Part shown: piece after piece, positions 27,701-40,233 of the stretch
How the letters are laid out: each line of letters begins with the position of its first letter
Position numbering within the stretch: position 1 is the first letter of the stretch
Origin: Brachypodius melanocephalos
Taxonomy: Eukaryota > Chordata > Aves > Passeriformes > Pycnonotidae
Direction of reading: 5' to 3'
DNA: 64,000 nt
Assembly (NCBI GenBank): GCA_013398615.1
Contig: VZSR01000479.1
Span: 1,522,689 to 1,586,688 of the forward strand
The notes under the pieces: model-generated
What the model was told of the DNA's origin: nothing
The model's input: only the letters and a program-made list of their open reading frames with translations
The model's database searches: none
Translations under genes and position numbers: made by a program

Positions 27701-28650
27701 TCTTGTATTTATTCTGCAAATTCATAAGCTGTATGGTTCCTTCTGCAGTGGCATGAAGCTGGCATTTTTAACCAGAGTGGGATTAAATTTTCTGTGTGAT
27801 CATAAGGCATGAAAGCTTTACCACACAAGACAGTCCCCTGTGACCTCAGCTACAGAAATGGAATAACTTTAAGCATGCTCTTCCCAAGAATCCTCTCCCT
27901 GCTCCCCTTCAGGTCCCTTCTCTTTCAGATTTATTAATAATGCCAACTGCTTTACACCTTGCTGGATCATTATTTGGTTCTCTGAATGTTGATGATGTTG
28001 CAATGGTAACAGAAAAAAATCAAAGCAACCCTAAAAATTCAGAAGCTTGATTTGAACCACTGTATGCATAACAAAAGCAGCTTTAAAGTTAGATCACAGT
28101 GATGAGGAGTTTCTTTATAAGAAGACAAACATTAACCTTTTATTATTTCTCACAGCACTCAACTCATACAAAAAGTATGCAAAAAGTCTAAATATTTTCC
28201 CATCTACATTTCTATCACTATTTCTCCATATCTAGTATATCGGTTTTATTTTATCTTTTAAATCAGAGGTACTAAGCCACTTTTGCCATCTTCTGAGCCC
28301 CAGACCCAGAATTTATGTCCCATATTACCATGTTATTTCATTTATTACAAGCTAAACTAACTATGGTCCAGATGCTCTTGCAACACCCACTGTGCTCCAG
28401 ACATCCAATTCTCTTGGAAGTCTCCCATCTTCCCTAATTATTTTGTTCCCATGATGCTGAGGAAAGGTAAAATTTCATTGCTTCTCCAACTCTAACATGA
28501 TAATATCAGAGGAGAATATACAGCCCAGCATTAGAGGAGGATCACCAGAAAAAAAAAAAAGAGTAGACAATTAAAAGGCTGGTATTTTTTGCAAAAACCT
28601 GAAATTCATTCCAGTTATTGTAAAATAATAACTAATTCTGGTTTGTAAGA

Positions 28651-28748
28651 GAAAAAACCAAACAAACAACAACAACAACAACAAAAAAACAACAACAATA
28701 ACAAAAAAAAAAAACCAAAAAAAACCAAAAAAACCCCAAAAAACCCAA
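28651..28748. repeat. (AAC)n and A/C-rich low-complexity tract
   Basis: About eight AAC triplets grade into runs of A separated by CC or CCC. On the minus strand it translates to a run of Phe, Val and Leu, which explains the hydrophobic chance ORF there. Confidence 0.9.
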
Positions 28749-29317
28749 GCAGCATATCCTACCTCTTTTGGTCTCACCAGTCTAAAAAGATGCAGAATCT
28801 CAGCATGTGGTGTATTATAACAATAATTAAATTATTAGACAAGAAACAGGAGTGGATGGGATTGCACACCACAGTCTTGATATGCTGCACTTAACACTTA
28901 CTGCTAAAGACACAACTGAGCAGCACAAAGGACAACAACTTCTTTTTTGGTGGAACACCACCAATATTTACTTCTTACAAGTGGAGGGAAGGAAGGAGGG
29001 ATAGGAAATGCTATTGAGTGTTTCTGTGGTTCTTCAACAATTAAAAATTTTCCATGGAAACTTGCACAAGTGTTAGCAATAGAAGACTAAGCATGTCCAA
29101 TATTCTGGCAGAGCAGATTTTGATCATCTGCAAAACTTGGAGAAAATGCATTATGACCACATGACTCCTCCCGTGTAGAGTGTGTGAGGATGAGCTGGTT
29201 TGTGCAGATCCCTGGGTTAATTTTGTTTCCTATTTTCTCCATGTGAGAAAGTGTCATGCTGATTTTCCTTGCCTTCTGATGTTTGCATTTCTGCAGAGCT
29301 GTTCTCATGGACTTGCA

Positions 29318-29555
29318 TGTAAATAATGTATATTTTTAGAACTTGTTTTTATCTTGTTTATGTATTTCTCCTCTAGGAGGAGTTACATGGGTGACTGTGA
29401 TTTTCACCGACGAGGTTGCAGAGGTGGCCACTCCATCCTCCAATCTCTTGGCTTTTCTAGAAATCTATATATTGGGGTCAGATATTACTAATAAATCTTT
29501 TGTTTGCCTGAACTGGACAGAGTGCAGTCTCGTTCCTTCGTGTCCTACTGCAACA
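29318..29555 (+). mobile_element. Possible solo LTR of an endogenous retrovirus (degenerate)
   Basis: A TGTAAATAATGTATAT start, followed by an AT-rich stretch, leads into a GC-richer part, a poly-adenylation signal AATAAA at 29490-29495 and a CTGAACTGGACAGAGTGCAG block. It ends near CTACTGCAACA. This order (TG start, AATAAA, R/U5-like tail, CA end) fits an LTR of about 235 bp. I could not identify clear target-site duplications or any internal viral region, so it would be a solo LTR. The alternative is a host 3'-terminal exon: an acceptor-like TTTCTCCTCTAG ends at 29376 and a poly-adenylation signal follows. Confidence 0.35.
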
Positions 29556-32500
29556 AGACAGGACTATTTGAAATTATTCTCTGCATGTATGGAGTTCATA
29601 TAAAATTTAGCTCCACAACAACAAAAAAAAAAAAAGTGAAAAAAATAGAAATTTAGTAAAAATCTCAATAAGAAATCTACCAATCAAACCAAGTAACAGA
29701 AGTTTTAGGGATGCTAAGTAGTTAACATGAGAGTGCAATAATTTTTTTTCTTGTTTCTCATGTCCCGAGTATGTTCTCTGGGTGCCAGCAGAGCTTCCCA
29801 GCAGTGCTCTGAAAGCAGCAGAGTCCTACTCCTGCAGGCAGTTCCAGGTGCCCACCTGCCCCTCCTTGCCCAGAGCTGCAGTGGGACATGCAGCTCTAGA
29901 ATCCAGTGGGCAGGCACACACCGAGTCACAAATGAGCACAAGAGAAGTTAAAGGAGAGAGAGCTATTGAAAGATAAACACACGATAATTATTTTATTGCC
30001 TCCACCCTGTCAGAACACATTTGGTTTTATCTATCCATAAAGCAGACTTCTGCCCTCAGAACAGCTCTGTTGTGAGAGATTAGGATCTGTCAACTAAATT
30101 TTAAAGTGTGCTGTGTTTTAAAGCTGGCAGGCAGACAGAGCACCACAGAGCCCTTCCTGCAGTGAGAAGGAGAGAGAATCAGGAAAAAGGCGAAATTATG
30201 GGTCGAGATAAAGACAGTTTGCCAGGACAGAAAAGGAAGGGAAAACAGTATATAAAAGAATATACAAACCAAATGATGCCCAGGGGGATTGCCCACCAAC
30301 CTCTGAGCAATGCCCTGATCAGTGGGTGGCCAGCTCTCCCCACTTTTAGTGGGACACTGTGGAAATTTCTGGAGCATCCCTGAGGTGAGCTGGGGGCAGC
30401 TGTGTCCCCTCCCAGCTCCTGTGCTGCTCCCTGGCAGGGCAGGAGGAGCAGAGGATCCCTGGCTGTGCAGGCACTGCCCAGCAGCAGCTCCAACACCCCT
30501 GTGTTATCAACATAACCCTCCCAGGAAATCCAGAGCACAGCACTGCACCAGCTACCAGGGAGGAAATGAACACCAACCCAGCTGAACAAAATAGCCAATA
30601 AACATCGTTTTGAAATAATTACAAATCAATTACTTTAATTTTTTAACCAGATACAAACAATGGTAAGCCCAAAAGCTTTAAGGAACTTGTTTTCCACAGG
30701 CAAAAAATCTTAGAGAGAAGCAAGTCCAACCTCTCTCTAAGAACATGAAAACAGATATGAACAACCATTCTGGATTACTTTTCCCCTTGTTTTAATTGTC
30801 ACTTTAATGCAAATACTCCACAAATCAACCAGCGTACTGAATTATCAGTGTGATAATATATTCAAATATTTGACATTTACATTAATTGGAGATAATGAAG
30901 AAAATATTTTTGTTGTTCATTGGATGAGACTAAATGGGCTGGAAATTCAAATGAATAAAACATCAGTACAACATCCACTGTACACCTGTTCACAGCTCTA
31001 TTAACAGCTTGATATTTTCATTAGGTGCATGCACAACAGTCCAAGGACAAGTGACCATTTTCACACTCACAGGGTAGAAGTAAGAACCCAGGGCTCAGTG
31101 TGTGGGGTCACTTAAAGCACAGAGCTCTGACAAGTGCTTAACTAGACCAAAAATGCCTCCACTTAGTCTTGACTTCTAATTTTATACATTATTTACAGCT
31201 TAGTAGGTGCAAAGCTAGTGGAAAATGCCTTTTCTGGCAGCTTGATTGACAGGATAATTATACTGTGGTTTTGTTTTTAGCACTGTTATGCAGAATCATA
31301 ATGCTATTAAAAAAATATGAATGTTATGAGCTTTTAACTTTGACAAGGTCATTCTGAAGCCTACCAAACAGATGTCATGAAAAGCTGCTGCTGTCAATAG
31401 TCAGGTCCTGCAAGTACTGCTGCACCTCTCCAGTTGTATTTTAGTAAAACTAAATATTTTGGGTATAAATTTTAAGACTGAACTGTTGAAACCAAAACAA
31501 TCAGAAGAAGCAATACAGATATTTATTTTTTCTCATTAATATATTATTTCTTTTGAGGAAGTGCCTAGAAACACCAGCAACAGGTTACATTCCACTGAGT
31601 GAAGGTCTGCGTTTCAGTCAATTAATGCCTTGCAGGAATTTCTATAGACTTTCAACTGCAAAACAGCACAGTTTAGTAGAAATGAGACAGCCCCACAGAA
31701 TTTATCTTTTAAAATACATTTGATCTATGGTTTATGAGGATTCCCAATTATTACAGGCTTTAGTGAGAGAGATGAATGAGTACACTCAGGAGAGTTAAAT
31801 CACACTGCAGCCTTGTGTCCATGGCTTTATTAATCCCTGTTGCTATTCACCCCTGCCAGCTACAACCCTGATTAGCATTTAAACACTCAGAGGGTTGGTA
31901 AAGATGTTGAATAAGAAGTTGTAACAAATCTGGCAAAAATTAGTGTCACTGAGGCCCAAACCACCCTGCTGTGAAGCAGTAGTGTATACATAACACTCTG
32001 GGAGCCAACAAATCTTTTGAAGAACAAGTTGAACTTAGTTTTTAGGCTACTAAGAAGAGAATAGATTTAAGTTGCATGTCTACAAAGACAGGATTCCAAT
32101 AATGGAATTAAGATGTTATAAAAGCATAAAGAAAAAGGGCAAGGTCTCAGAGCATGGTAAAGAAAAATGGCTGCAGGTATTAGGTGATCATTCATAATGC
32201 ATTTCCCTGCTTATTTGATATTGCAACTTCTCCTCATGCAGCAGTCCAGGAAAGGACAGCAACGAAGTCCATGCACTGCTGCCCTTTTTGCATGATTCTG
32301 GATCTGTGCCCACAAACAGAACTGCAGTAACATCTGATTAAACCCAAATACTCTGCACAGAAACTTACTGCTCTAATGAATGGCCAAAAGAGCAGGAGCC
32401 CCACAAAGATACAACACCAAACTGTGCTGGAGCAACCAGGGTCACTCTTTATTCGCCCATGGGCATTTGTGTTCACTTCTTTCTGTTTGTTGAGAAAGAT

Positions 32501-32887
32501 TATCATTTCCTATCCTGACTGATGCTTTCACAGGAGCTTGACATCTACTCTCAGCCTTTTAGTTTCTTCCATTTTTTTGTTCCTTCCCTCCTCTTGCTCT
32601 TTTACATATCTACCCACACACATTAGAGATAAAACCGTGCTCATAATAAAGCCTCTGAAAGAATATCGTGTCAGGAGTGCTAGTGAAAAAGAGAAACAAA
32701 TAGATTCCACTTCAGGATATCTTATTTCTCATTATGTCCAAACAGTTCTTCCTATCCACTTCTTCTCATATTATCACTGTATTATCTTTCAGAAACACTG
32801 CAGGCAAAGTACACGAAGGAATGAATACACAAATGACATGGATAGAGCTCAGTTATCAATTTGGTTTTCCCTCTTGTCTTGTTACAG

Positions 32888-32960
32888 ACAAGGAGCTGTC
32901 TATTGCAGGCTCAAATGAATGATGGCTCACCAGTGCTTCTCTTAAACCATTTACTATAAG
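32888..32960 (+). other. Candidate 73-nt exon, probably non-coding
   Basis: The segment is bounded by a good acceptor (TTTTCCCTCTTGTCTTGTTACAG minus its first bases, AG at 32886-32887) and a strong donor, GTAAGA, at 32961. Two frames are closed by TGA near the middle. The third stays open until a TAA four bases before the donor. If it is an exon, it is non-coding, a premature-stop exon or a pseudoexon. Confidence 0.25.
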
Positions 32961-33401
32961 GTAAGATGTTTAAAAAGTGACCTCTTCTATTATCAGGTAC
33001 TCGGAAAAGCCCCATTTCTGCTCTGCTGTGACAGAAGATGCAATGTCTCAGTCTCTTACTGCAGTCTGCTAAAGAGAAAATCGACAGATCACATGGAGGC
33101 TTCCAAAACTCTTCCATGACTCTTTGGCTTCACCTGCTTTACAGAGAAGCCAACTCCAGGAGTAAACACAAAAGAAATCTCAGACAGCAGATATGCTGTG
33201 CCTATGCAGAGTGTTTTCAGGTAGAAAAGTATTTTTGAAAATAGTTGTGATAAATTCAGAAGGAACAATATGTGGGCAGAAATGTTATTTCTCATCTTGA
33301 AATCAAACATGGAAGGCAATGTGCTTAATACCAATAGATTAGAATAAATGCTACTTGCTGTAGTAAATAAATTATTGTAAATATTTTGAGAGGAAAGGTT
33401 C

Positions 33402-33459
33402 ATACTATGATATACTATACTATATCTATCTATCTATCTAGCTATATATATATATACTA
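33402..33459. repeat. Compound (TACTA)/(TATC)n/(TA)n microsatellite
   Basis: TACTA-like repeats are followed by about four TATC units and then about seven TA dinucleotides. Confidence 0.9.
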
Positions 33460-35058
33460 TGTTGTTATTAAATATTTTATTCAAGGCAGTCTTGAATAAA
33501 ACCCCTGTTCAGCCCTTTGTCTTTGCCAAATCTCAAGAGCAGATCAGTCTCTTGTACTTGAAAGAGTACACACCTCCCTTCATTAGGAATACACAGCTTA
33601 GTGATTAATTTAATGCAATGGAAGGATAAGTTTTCTCCCAACATGGTGCATTCTTTAGAAGCTTTTCCATTAATTGCCAGAAAAATGCAAAACTGCAATG
33701 ATTTTATTTCTGACCCAATGTTTAAAATGTCAAAGAGAATTTACACAAGCTGTTACTTTATTGGTACACCTACATTACCCTAGTAGTAGCACACCCATGA
33801 ACTAAGCCTGACTAAAAATAAAGGATGCAGAAAACTTAGAATTCTTTATTATTTCCTATACAATAATCTTGTTTTCTCCATGCAAGATGTAGGTCAATAT
33901 AAGGGCACAAAAAAAAATAGTAGAAATTATACAGTAGAAAAAACCCCTGCCATTTCCATCTGCATGACTGTTGATGCAATGCCTTAAATCTTGCCCAAAC
34001 TGAGAAGCAGGCCTTATTTTCCCTTCAATATGAGTTTCTTTTAGCTGAGAGAAAATGAACCCTGTGTATCACAATAGAACTGAAGGTCAGGAGGTTATTC
34101 AGCTTGCTGTGGCAAGGAGTGTTGATCTAAATCACAACTGCCTGCTCAGCACTGCTCACACAACAGGGAGAAGTGGAAGGGAGGTTGCACAAAGCCAGTA
34201 TCAGGTTACTTCTGTCTCAGTCTTTGATATAATTTCCCTACCCCTACAGCTTTGTTTCCTTTATGATTTTAATGAACTGAACTGCCAAGGGAAGGAAAAA
34301 TAAAGAATGCTCAAGGAAGGGTTTGGGTGTCTGCCAGCAGGTGTATGGAGGACATCACCTTATTCCAAATAATAGTCTAACTGAAAATGGCTTCCTGAGG
34401 CATTTTAATTTTCTAGCTAACATAACATCTTAGTCCACAATCAGTTTAATCTGGCAAGCATCATTAGGGAGAGGAGTGACTGTGCTCTTCTCTGCACACA
34501 AAGCCCCTTGGTTCTGTTCTCCCTTGTGGTGGGAGTGCTCTCATAGCCACACAGCGAGGCAGGAAACGCACCCAGCCAAAAATCCCAGCAGCAGCAAGCA
34601 GTTCTGTTTGGGCTGCAGCAGTTCCCAGGCTTGGGTTGTCATGTGGCTGCGTGTGAATCTCTGCAGCACAAACACAGGGTGGGAACATATGGCCTGCAGT
34701 GGATGCTGCTGAGCTCAGCTGATGGTGGGATGGTGTGAGGTGCCTCCCCTGAGACAGGCACAGGTTGGGAGCTGAGCACTGAGGGAAGGCATCGAGGTGA
34801 GGGCAGCAGAATCCCCCTTCCAGGTAACTCATCTGAACAAAATAAAACACTCCCACTCCCCTCCCGAGTTGTCAAACAAGTATGGCTACATTAAAGACAT
34901 CAATAGGAGCGGAGAGGATGGCTCTAACTTGGAATGTGAAAGGTTCCCAGGGGAAGCCTGCACTGAAGGACAGCAGCGTGTCCTAATGCTGCTCCTAAAG
35001 GTCAGCAGCCTCACAGGCATCACCAACCATCACCAGGCAGGAATTGGTGTTTTTACAG

Positions 35059-35100
35059 CACCTTTCCTGTCCATGGCTGCTCTGAAGTTTCACCCCTGAG
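35059..35100 (+). other. Candidate 42-nt exon
   Basis: An acceptor TTGGTGTTTTTACAG ending at 35058 and a donor GTAAGA at 35101 enclose 42 bases, a multiple of three. One frame is open throughout (Thr-Phe-Pro-Val-His-Gly-Cys-Ser-Glu-Val and onward); the other two end in TGA. The pyrimidine tract is only moderate. No neighbouring exon of compatible phase was identified. Confidence 0.2.
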
Positions 35101-35542
35101 GTAAGATGGTACAATTTACATGTGGAGCAGCAGACAGATCCAGAGCCATCTATTTGCAGTATTTTACAGAGTAATAGTAGAACAATTTTGAATGAACTAC
35201 GGCCTAAATCAAGAAAGGAGGGAAAAGGTCATTAGACAGAATGAAAATCTCCTAATTTGATCCATTTGCTGACAACAAACACAGATTGGGCAAAGTACCA
35301 GACAACTGTAACAGAACTAGCAAGGTTAATGGAGCTGCTGCTATAACATATTGTAGATCTCGTAGTGTCAGTGGCGATAGTGGTAATGGTGTAAACACAG
35401 TTTGTTTTCCATCTGGTGTGTGGTATATGCCCTTGATAAAAGGGTGCTGCATTATGCATTTCTGTTCTCCTAAATTTATTTACTCCTAAAAATGTATAAT
35501 GATTTTAATAGCCATATACAAAGACAGAACTTCTGCTTTAAG

Positions 35543-35571
<29 letters not shown>
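35543..35571. repeat. A29 homopolymer
   Basis: Twenty-nine uninterrupted A residues after CTTTAAG. This is the longest mononucleotide run in the window. It could be a retroposon tail, but nothing recognisable precedes it. Confidence 0.95.
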
Positions 35572-35573
<2 letters not shown>

Positions 35574-38500
35574 TTATAAAAACTTTCCCTAATGAGGTTA
35601 AGGACTACATTAAATCAAAAATATTGTCATAATAACTATGGGATTTTTTTCCCCCTTGAAAAAAAACCAGTTCAAATATCTCTCCAGTTGAATACCTTCA
35701 AAGTAGTTGATGTGGATGCTGCATAAGACTGGAATGGAATATAATAAAAATATTTTAAATCTGAATTCATCCTGAGGACTTTACAAATTGTGTAATACAC
35801 AATTTTGGAGCTATTAATTAAAGCTATAAAAGATCCATGTTCCAAAGCAAATTAAAATCAATGGAAAGTCTTCTCTTTGTTGCAAATGATTTAGATCAGG
35901 CCTTGAGAGATCACTAATATGAAAATAAAATGCTTTTCAGTAGTACTTCATGCTAACATGCAATAGTTGTGAATCTCAGACTCAACTTCATCCTGTATTC
36001 TTAGGGATACACACTGCTGAGCACATACTTTTACTTCTCTTAATCAATTTTTAACTAATATTTTTGTTGAAGCCTTGATCTGAAATATAATCACTCTTTT
36101 CATGAAAATATTTACAGGAGCAGGTGTGGATCCTTGAAGGCTGCTGCTGGAATTGTGCAGGGTATCTATGGTTACAGCGTGCTGTGGGTGGTGGGGACCA
36201 GCAGCACCCTGTGTGTGTGCAGGAGAGAGGGGTGCAGGCACACAGGCTGTAAGGCAGCCTGGGGAGGTGACACATGGTCTAGAGAAATTCTGGGTGTTGC
36301 TGGAGTAAGCTGATCAGAGGGAATAAACCAAAATGCCGTGCAAAGGGTGCTATGCAGGCAATAAATAAATATCAAATAGAGCCTGGGAGATTGTGAACTG
36401 GCCAAGGAGAGAGACCTACCCAATTGAGAGAGGGACAGGGACTACTGAGTGGTGATCAGAGTCCAAATTTACTGTGAGCTACACGTGCTTATAGACCATT
36501 CTAGGCAGGCTACTAATATTTTACTACAATGATTAGGTTAAACAAATAAACTTATGCATTTTGCAACATCTCTTGCTTGCAGAAGTTCATTCAATCTTCT
36601 TTCCTGTCACCTCTGGTCTTGATCCAGCTTCAAAGCTCTGTTTGTTCTTGCCAAGGCATCTTGGTTATCAAACTGCTAATTAAATCCACAGTGCCCTGTG
36701 TCCTGTGGGCACCTGTAGGGATGGGCTGCTCAGGAGGGCAGGGCAGGTGTTTGCCATTCCCCCAGACCCAGCCTGTGACCCTGGGTGGCTGCAGTGACAT
36801 CCTGTGCCTTGATCCACCACGGGCACTGCATCGGGTGCTGTGCAGAGGAATGCTTGTTTTGGTCACTAGGGAACAGCTCAGAGAGTCACTTGTGGCTGCT
36901 GAGCATCTTGAAATCACCACCAGCAACCAAAAAGACTGAGATTTTCTGTATAAGTGTCTGAAATCTACCCTCTACTGCAGCATTGAGTACACAGCTCATG
37001 GAAACAGCTGTGCAGTCACCAAGCTCCAAGAATTAGTTTGGATCTTACTTTGCAGAGCAAACAATTAGATTTACAGTGTGAAGATTAATTCATTTCAAGA
37101 TAAACCAGGAGCTGCAGCCTACGTTACCTCAAAGGTTGCAGTACAGAATCATAATGGATGTAGTTTAAGTGCAGAGGTATAAATTGAGTTTTAACAGCTG
37201 ATTTTTCACACTAAAAGAGTCAGAACATGAGTCTATGCACTTTTTACACACTGACATCATGAAGACAGTTTGTATTATTAAGCATTCTTGTCTAAGAAAA
37301 GGACAATTGTTTGTTTGTTTTTTTTTTTTTTTCCAAAATAGAGATCTGGTGATAACTTGCTTTTCTCAGTAAAATGGAACCTGGATTTCCCCCATTCTTT
37401 CCAAGTATTTTATTCTGTAGTAGTGGTAAAAATCCTAAATTTTCCAATTTAGCATTTTACATTTCCCTTCTTTTAACCCCCTTAGGGAAACGGAACAGAA
37501 AGAAAAACAAGTTTCAGAAAGTGAACATCAGTCTTACTAGCCTGCTTTTCCCAGCAGAGTAGGTGACAAATACAAGTGTGAAATGACATATATATATAAT
37601 AAGTGAGCACAGTTGGAAAGAAAGAGAGAGTTAAAAAAAAAAGAATTGACGTTAAATTCTCAAATACCCATATTGGATTGTCAAAAAAAGAGAAAACAGA
37701 TTGAATGAAACTGGAGATGAAACATGTTTGTATTCTCTCAGACTTTCTGAGATTGCACTAGCAGAACAAGAAAAAAAAGTTTTTAAAAATTCAGTTCCAT
37801 TTGACTATACTTCCTTTGTTTTGTTCAGCTTTGGAGGGGAAAATTTCAAATACAGGCTAGTTGGCTGTTTGATGCATGTCTTGCCAGACAAAAAGTATCA
37901 GCACTGTTTTGCAGAAGCTTGTACAAGAAGAATTCTTTTGAGAGAAACCCTATCCTTAAGAGGAGAATCTGAGCCTTGAGTCCAAACTCTAAAGTGACAT
38001 TTACATTTTTAAGGAATATGCAATATAGGCTTATTTAGCTGATAGACTGAGTTTGCCAGTATTTTTAACTCATGAAAGTTGAAAATAAAAAAAAAATTGA
38101 AAGTATTCCATTTTGACTGTTAGACCTAATATAAAAAGTGATTTTCTACTGAGAGGCTGCAATAGGAAGAGAATTCCTCGACAATATGCTTGCTACTCAA
38201 TATTGCTGAAAACAAGCACCCTCACACCCCCTTTCTATAGAAATTACTTAGATTATAGAAAATAATATGGATGCAAATATAGAATCCAAATGATAGCATG
38301 GTTCCAGCCAAACTATTTCCAAGGAGATCACACTGTCAATCCCAGAGAGCGCTCAGATGTACAGAAGACGTGGTTGGGTTATATGGACACCAAATTTAGT
38401 GGCTGTTTTCGTGCAGTGGTTACACTCCAAGTGCCAGGAGTCACCAGTGATGATCAGGAGCATGTGGCACTGGAGCTATTTAAGCAACTAAGATAAATAC

Positions 38501-40129
38501 CCTCATTGGAATAGGTTACTGCTCACACACACAATGTGCATTAGCTTTTGACCTGAGGAGCGTGGAGTTTCACATAGTTAAGGCAGAAAGCACAAAGGAG
38601 AAGATGTATTATTATCACAGAGCAAAATGACACTTACTCAGCTCCAGGACCCTGCCAAGCACAGGAGACAAACCCGTGGTACCTGAATTCATTAGTCCTT
38701 TTACTTATTATGTTTCTCTAAACATATGATTACACTAAATTACTCCACTTTTCTCTATCTCCTTGTCATGATGAGCTATCATGCCCTTGTCATGCAGGAT
38801 GTGCTTGGCTAGGATACCATCCTTTCTCCTAAAGCCAGTTTTCCTTTCTGTCTTCCATTCCCCACTCTGGCTTTTACACAGTAAAACTAACTTCTAGCAG
38901 TTTGTGCAAATACAGCTAGGGGAAAAAACAACCCTGACAGAATTAATTTTTTAAAGTTGAGAATGAAGAGTAAGTTGTTTCAATTACACCTGTCAAATAT
39001 TCCTGTGCATTTAAAGCCTCTAAATGTGAAGCTGATAAGCTTGACCATTAGTTGAAAACTGGAAATGATTTTTCCATGCACTTATTGCACATAATGTAAT
39101 TTCCATGCATTTAGGACATCACACAACATAACCATTCTACCCATATTCATCACAAGGGTTATCTGGGATGTGGGTTGCACATTTAATTTCAATTTAGGTT
39201 TAATTTTAATTAAGTTTTAATTTTATACCCTATTCAGGTTACTCTAACACATATTTTAAACTGAAATATCCTTTTCTTTCTGTATACAATTTTATCACCA
39301 GCATTTTATCAAAACTTGATTGATCTACATTGTGAATGATTCAGCTGTAAACACCTGTAGATCTTGTATTTAGAAATTCTTGATGACAGAACTCCTCAGG
39401 AGTTTGTGGGTCTTACCACTAATTACTAAAATAAATAAATTCTAGATTAGTCATACATGCATTTTACCATTGACTGCACTGAAAAAAATCTGCAACACAA
39501 TAAAAGCTGTTTACAAAATAAATTTATATATAAAAGTTATTGTATTTCTTTTTTCTTCCTTTAATTTTAAATGAAGTCTTTGACTACTCCTTTAGAAAAC
39601 AATAACTTGTAAGGCAGGTAATTGCTAGAAACTTTAATAATTCCCAGAATGTTTCTTTTTTATATTTCTGCTTCTCATGAAATGAAGCTATGGCAAATAT
39701 TTTGTAATATACATGTATATACATTTCTTTTTCCCATGTTAATCTTTGATTCATGGATCAACAGAAGAGTTACTTAATGAAAAAACTATTTTAAATAAGA
39801 TCTGTCACAAACCTGTTTGACTCATATTTAACCGTATTTATTCCTCATGTAGATAACGTCAGGGCTTGATTTTCCAGCAATCCTAATAATCTTAAAGATA
39901 ACTCTGAAATTTACTTGCTATCTTTACTGTGATGACCTTGAATAACATAAATGGTTCTGAACATTTTCTGGATTACAAACTTTTCCCTGCTAGGCACCAA
40001 TGTGCAGTTTGTGATCATTGCCTTGTGTATTTATTTCTAGGTACACAGCTCTTGGAGCTTTGTGCTGCTCATGGATTTCTTCAGACAAAACATTTGTAAC
40101 AACACAAAGACAATACTAAATCTTCTTTT
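35572..40129. other. AT-rich non-coding stretch with two GC-richer islands
   Basis: GC-richer patches near 36110-36280 and 36690-36860 carry overlapping frames on both strands, which suggests composition. A T-run lies at 37318-37332. A 68-codon frame at 38290-38496 has a protein-like composition but no splice or start support and no recognised family. Confidence 0.55.
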
Positions 40130-40233
40130 ATGCAAATGTATTAAAACATAAGTATCAGACATGCAAATGTACTTAAACATAAATATCAGACATGCAAATG
40201 TACTTAAACATAAATATCAGACATACAAATGTC
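40130..40233 (+). repeat. 31-bp tandem repeat carrying POU octamer motifs
   Basis: Three full 31-bp units start at 40130, 40161 and 40192, with a partial fourth at 40223. Units 2 and 3 are identical and unit 1 differs at three positions. Each full unit opens with ATGCAAAT, the exact consensus octamer bound by POU-domain factors such as Oct-1. The partial fourth has ATACAAAT. Units 2 and 3 also contain TAAACATAAAT, which resembles a forkhead site. The 31-bp period is close to three turns of B-DNA, so the sites would face the same side of the helix. A regulatory role is inference; a chance local minisatellite is the simplest alternative. Confidence 0.9.

Larger units (their letters stand above)
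20489..29317. other. Long non-coding stretch
   Basis: No supported gene. GC-richer patches lie near 21450-22060, 25060-25380 and 26990-27240, and hold frames of up to 137 codons on both strands. An AT-only block lies at 23135-23262, a purine tract at 24341-24386, a C11 run at 24693-24703 and an A/C-rich tract at 28651-28748. A small hairpin (AATCTAT/ATAGATT, four-base loop) lies at 27543-27560. Confidence 0.55.
29556..35542. other. Non-coding stretch with GC-richer islands
   Basis: GC-richer patches at 29760-29930, 30290-30590 and 34470-34860 carry overlapping frames on both strands, the longest 139 codons at 30179-30598 on the minus strand. I recognise none. The rest is AT-rich. Splice-flanked segments at 32888-32960 and 35059-35100 and a microsatellite at 33402-33459 are listed separately. 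Confidence 0.55.

Noticed and set aside
28571..28777. Very hydrophobic minus-strand frame resembling a membrane segment
   Set aside because: It is entirely the reverse translation of the (AAC)n and poly-A tract at 28651-28748.
30179..30598. 139-codon minus-strand frame with a hydrophobic middle
   Set aside because: Three other overlapping frames cover the same GC-richer island, so this is a compositional effect; no splice or start support.
34464..34856. 130-codon minus-strand frame
   Set aside because: It overlaps frames on both strands, has Cys/Pro/His-rich chance-like content and no recognised motif.
38290..38496. 68-codon plus-strand frame with protein-like composition
   Set aside because: No acceptor or donor at its edges, no recognised family, and a length common by chance in this window.
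40041..40099. Acceptor-like TATTTATTTCTAG followed by a short open frame ending in TAA
   Set aside because: Only about 20 codons, no partner exon and no downstream poly-adenylation signal close by.
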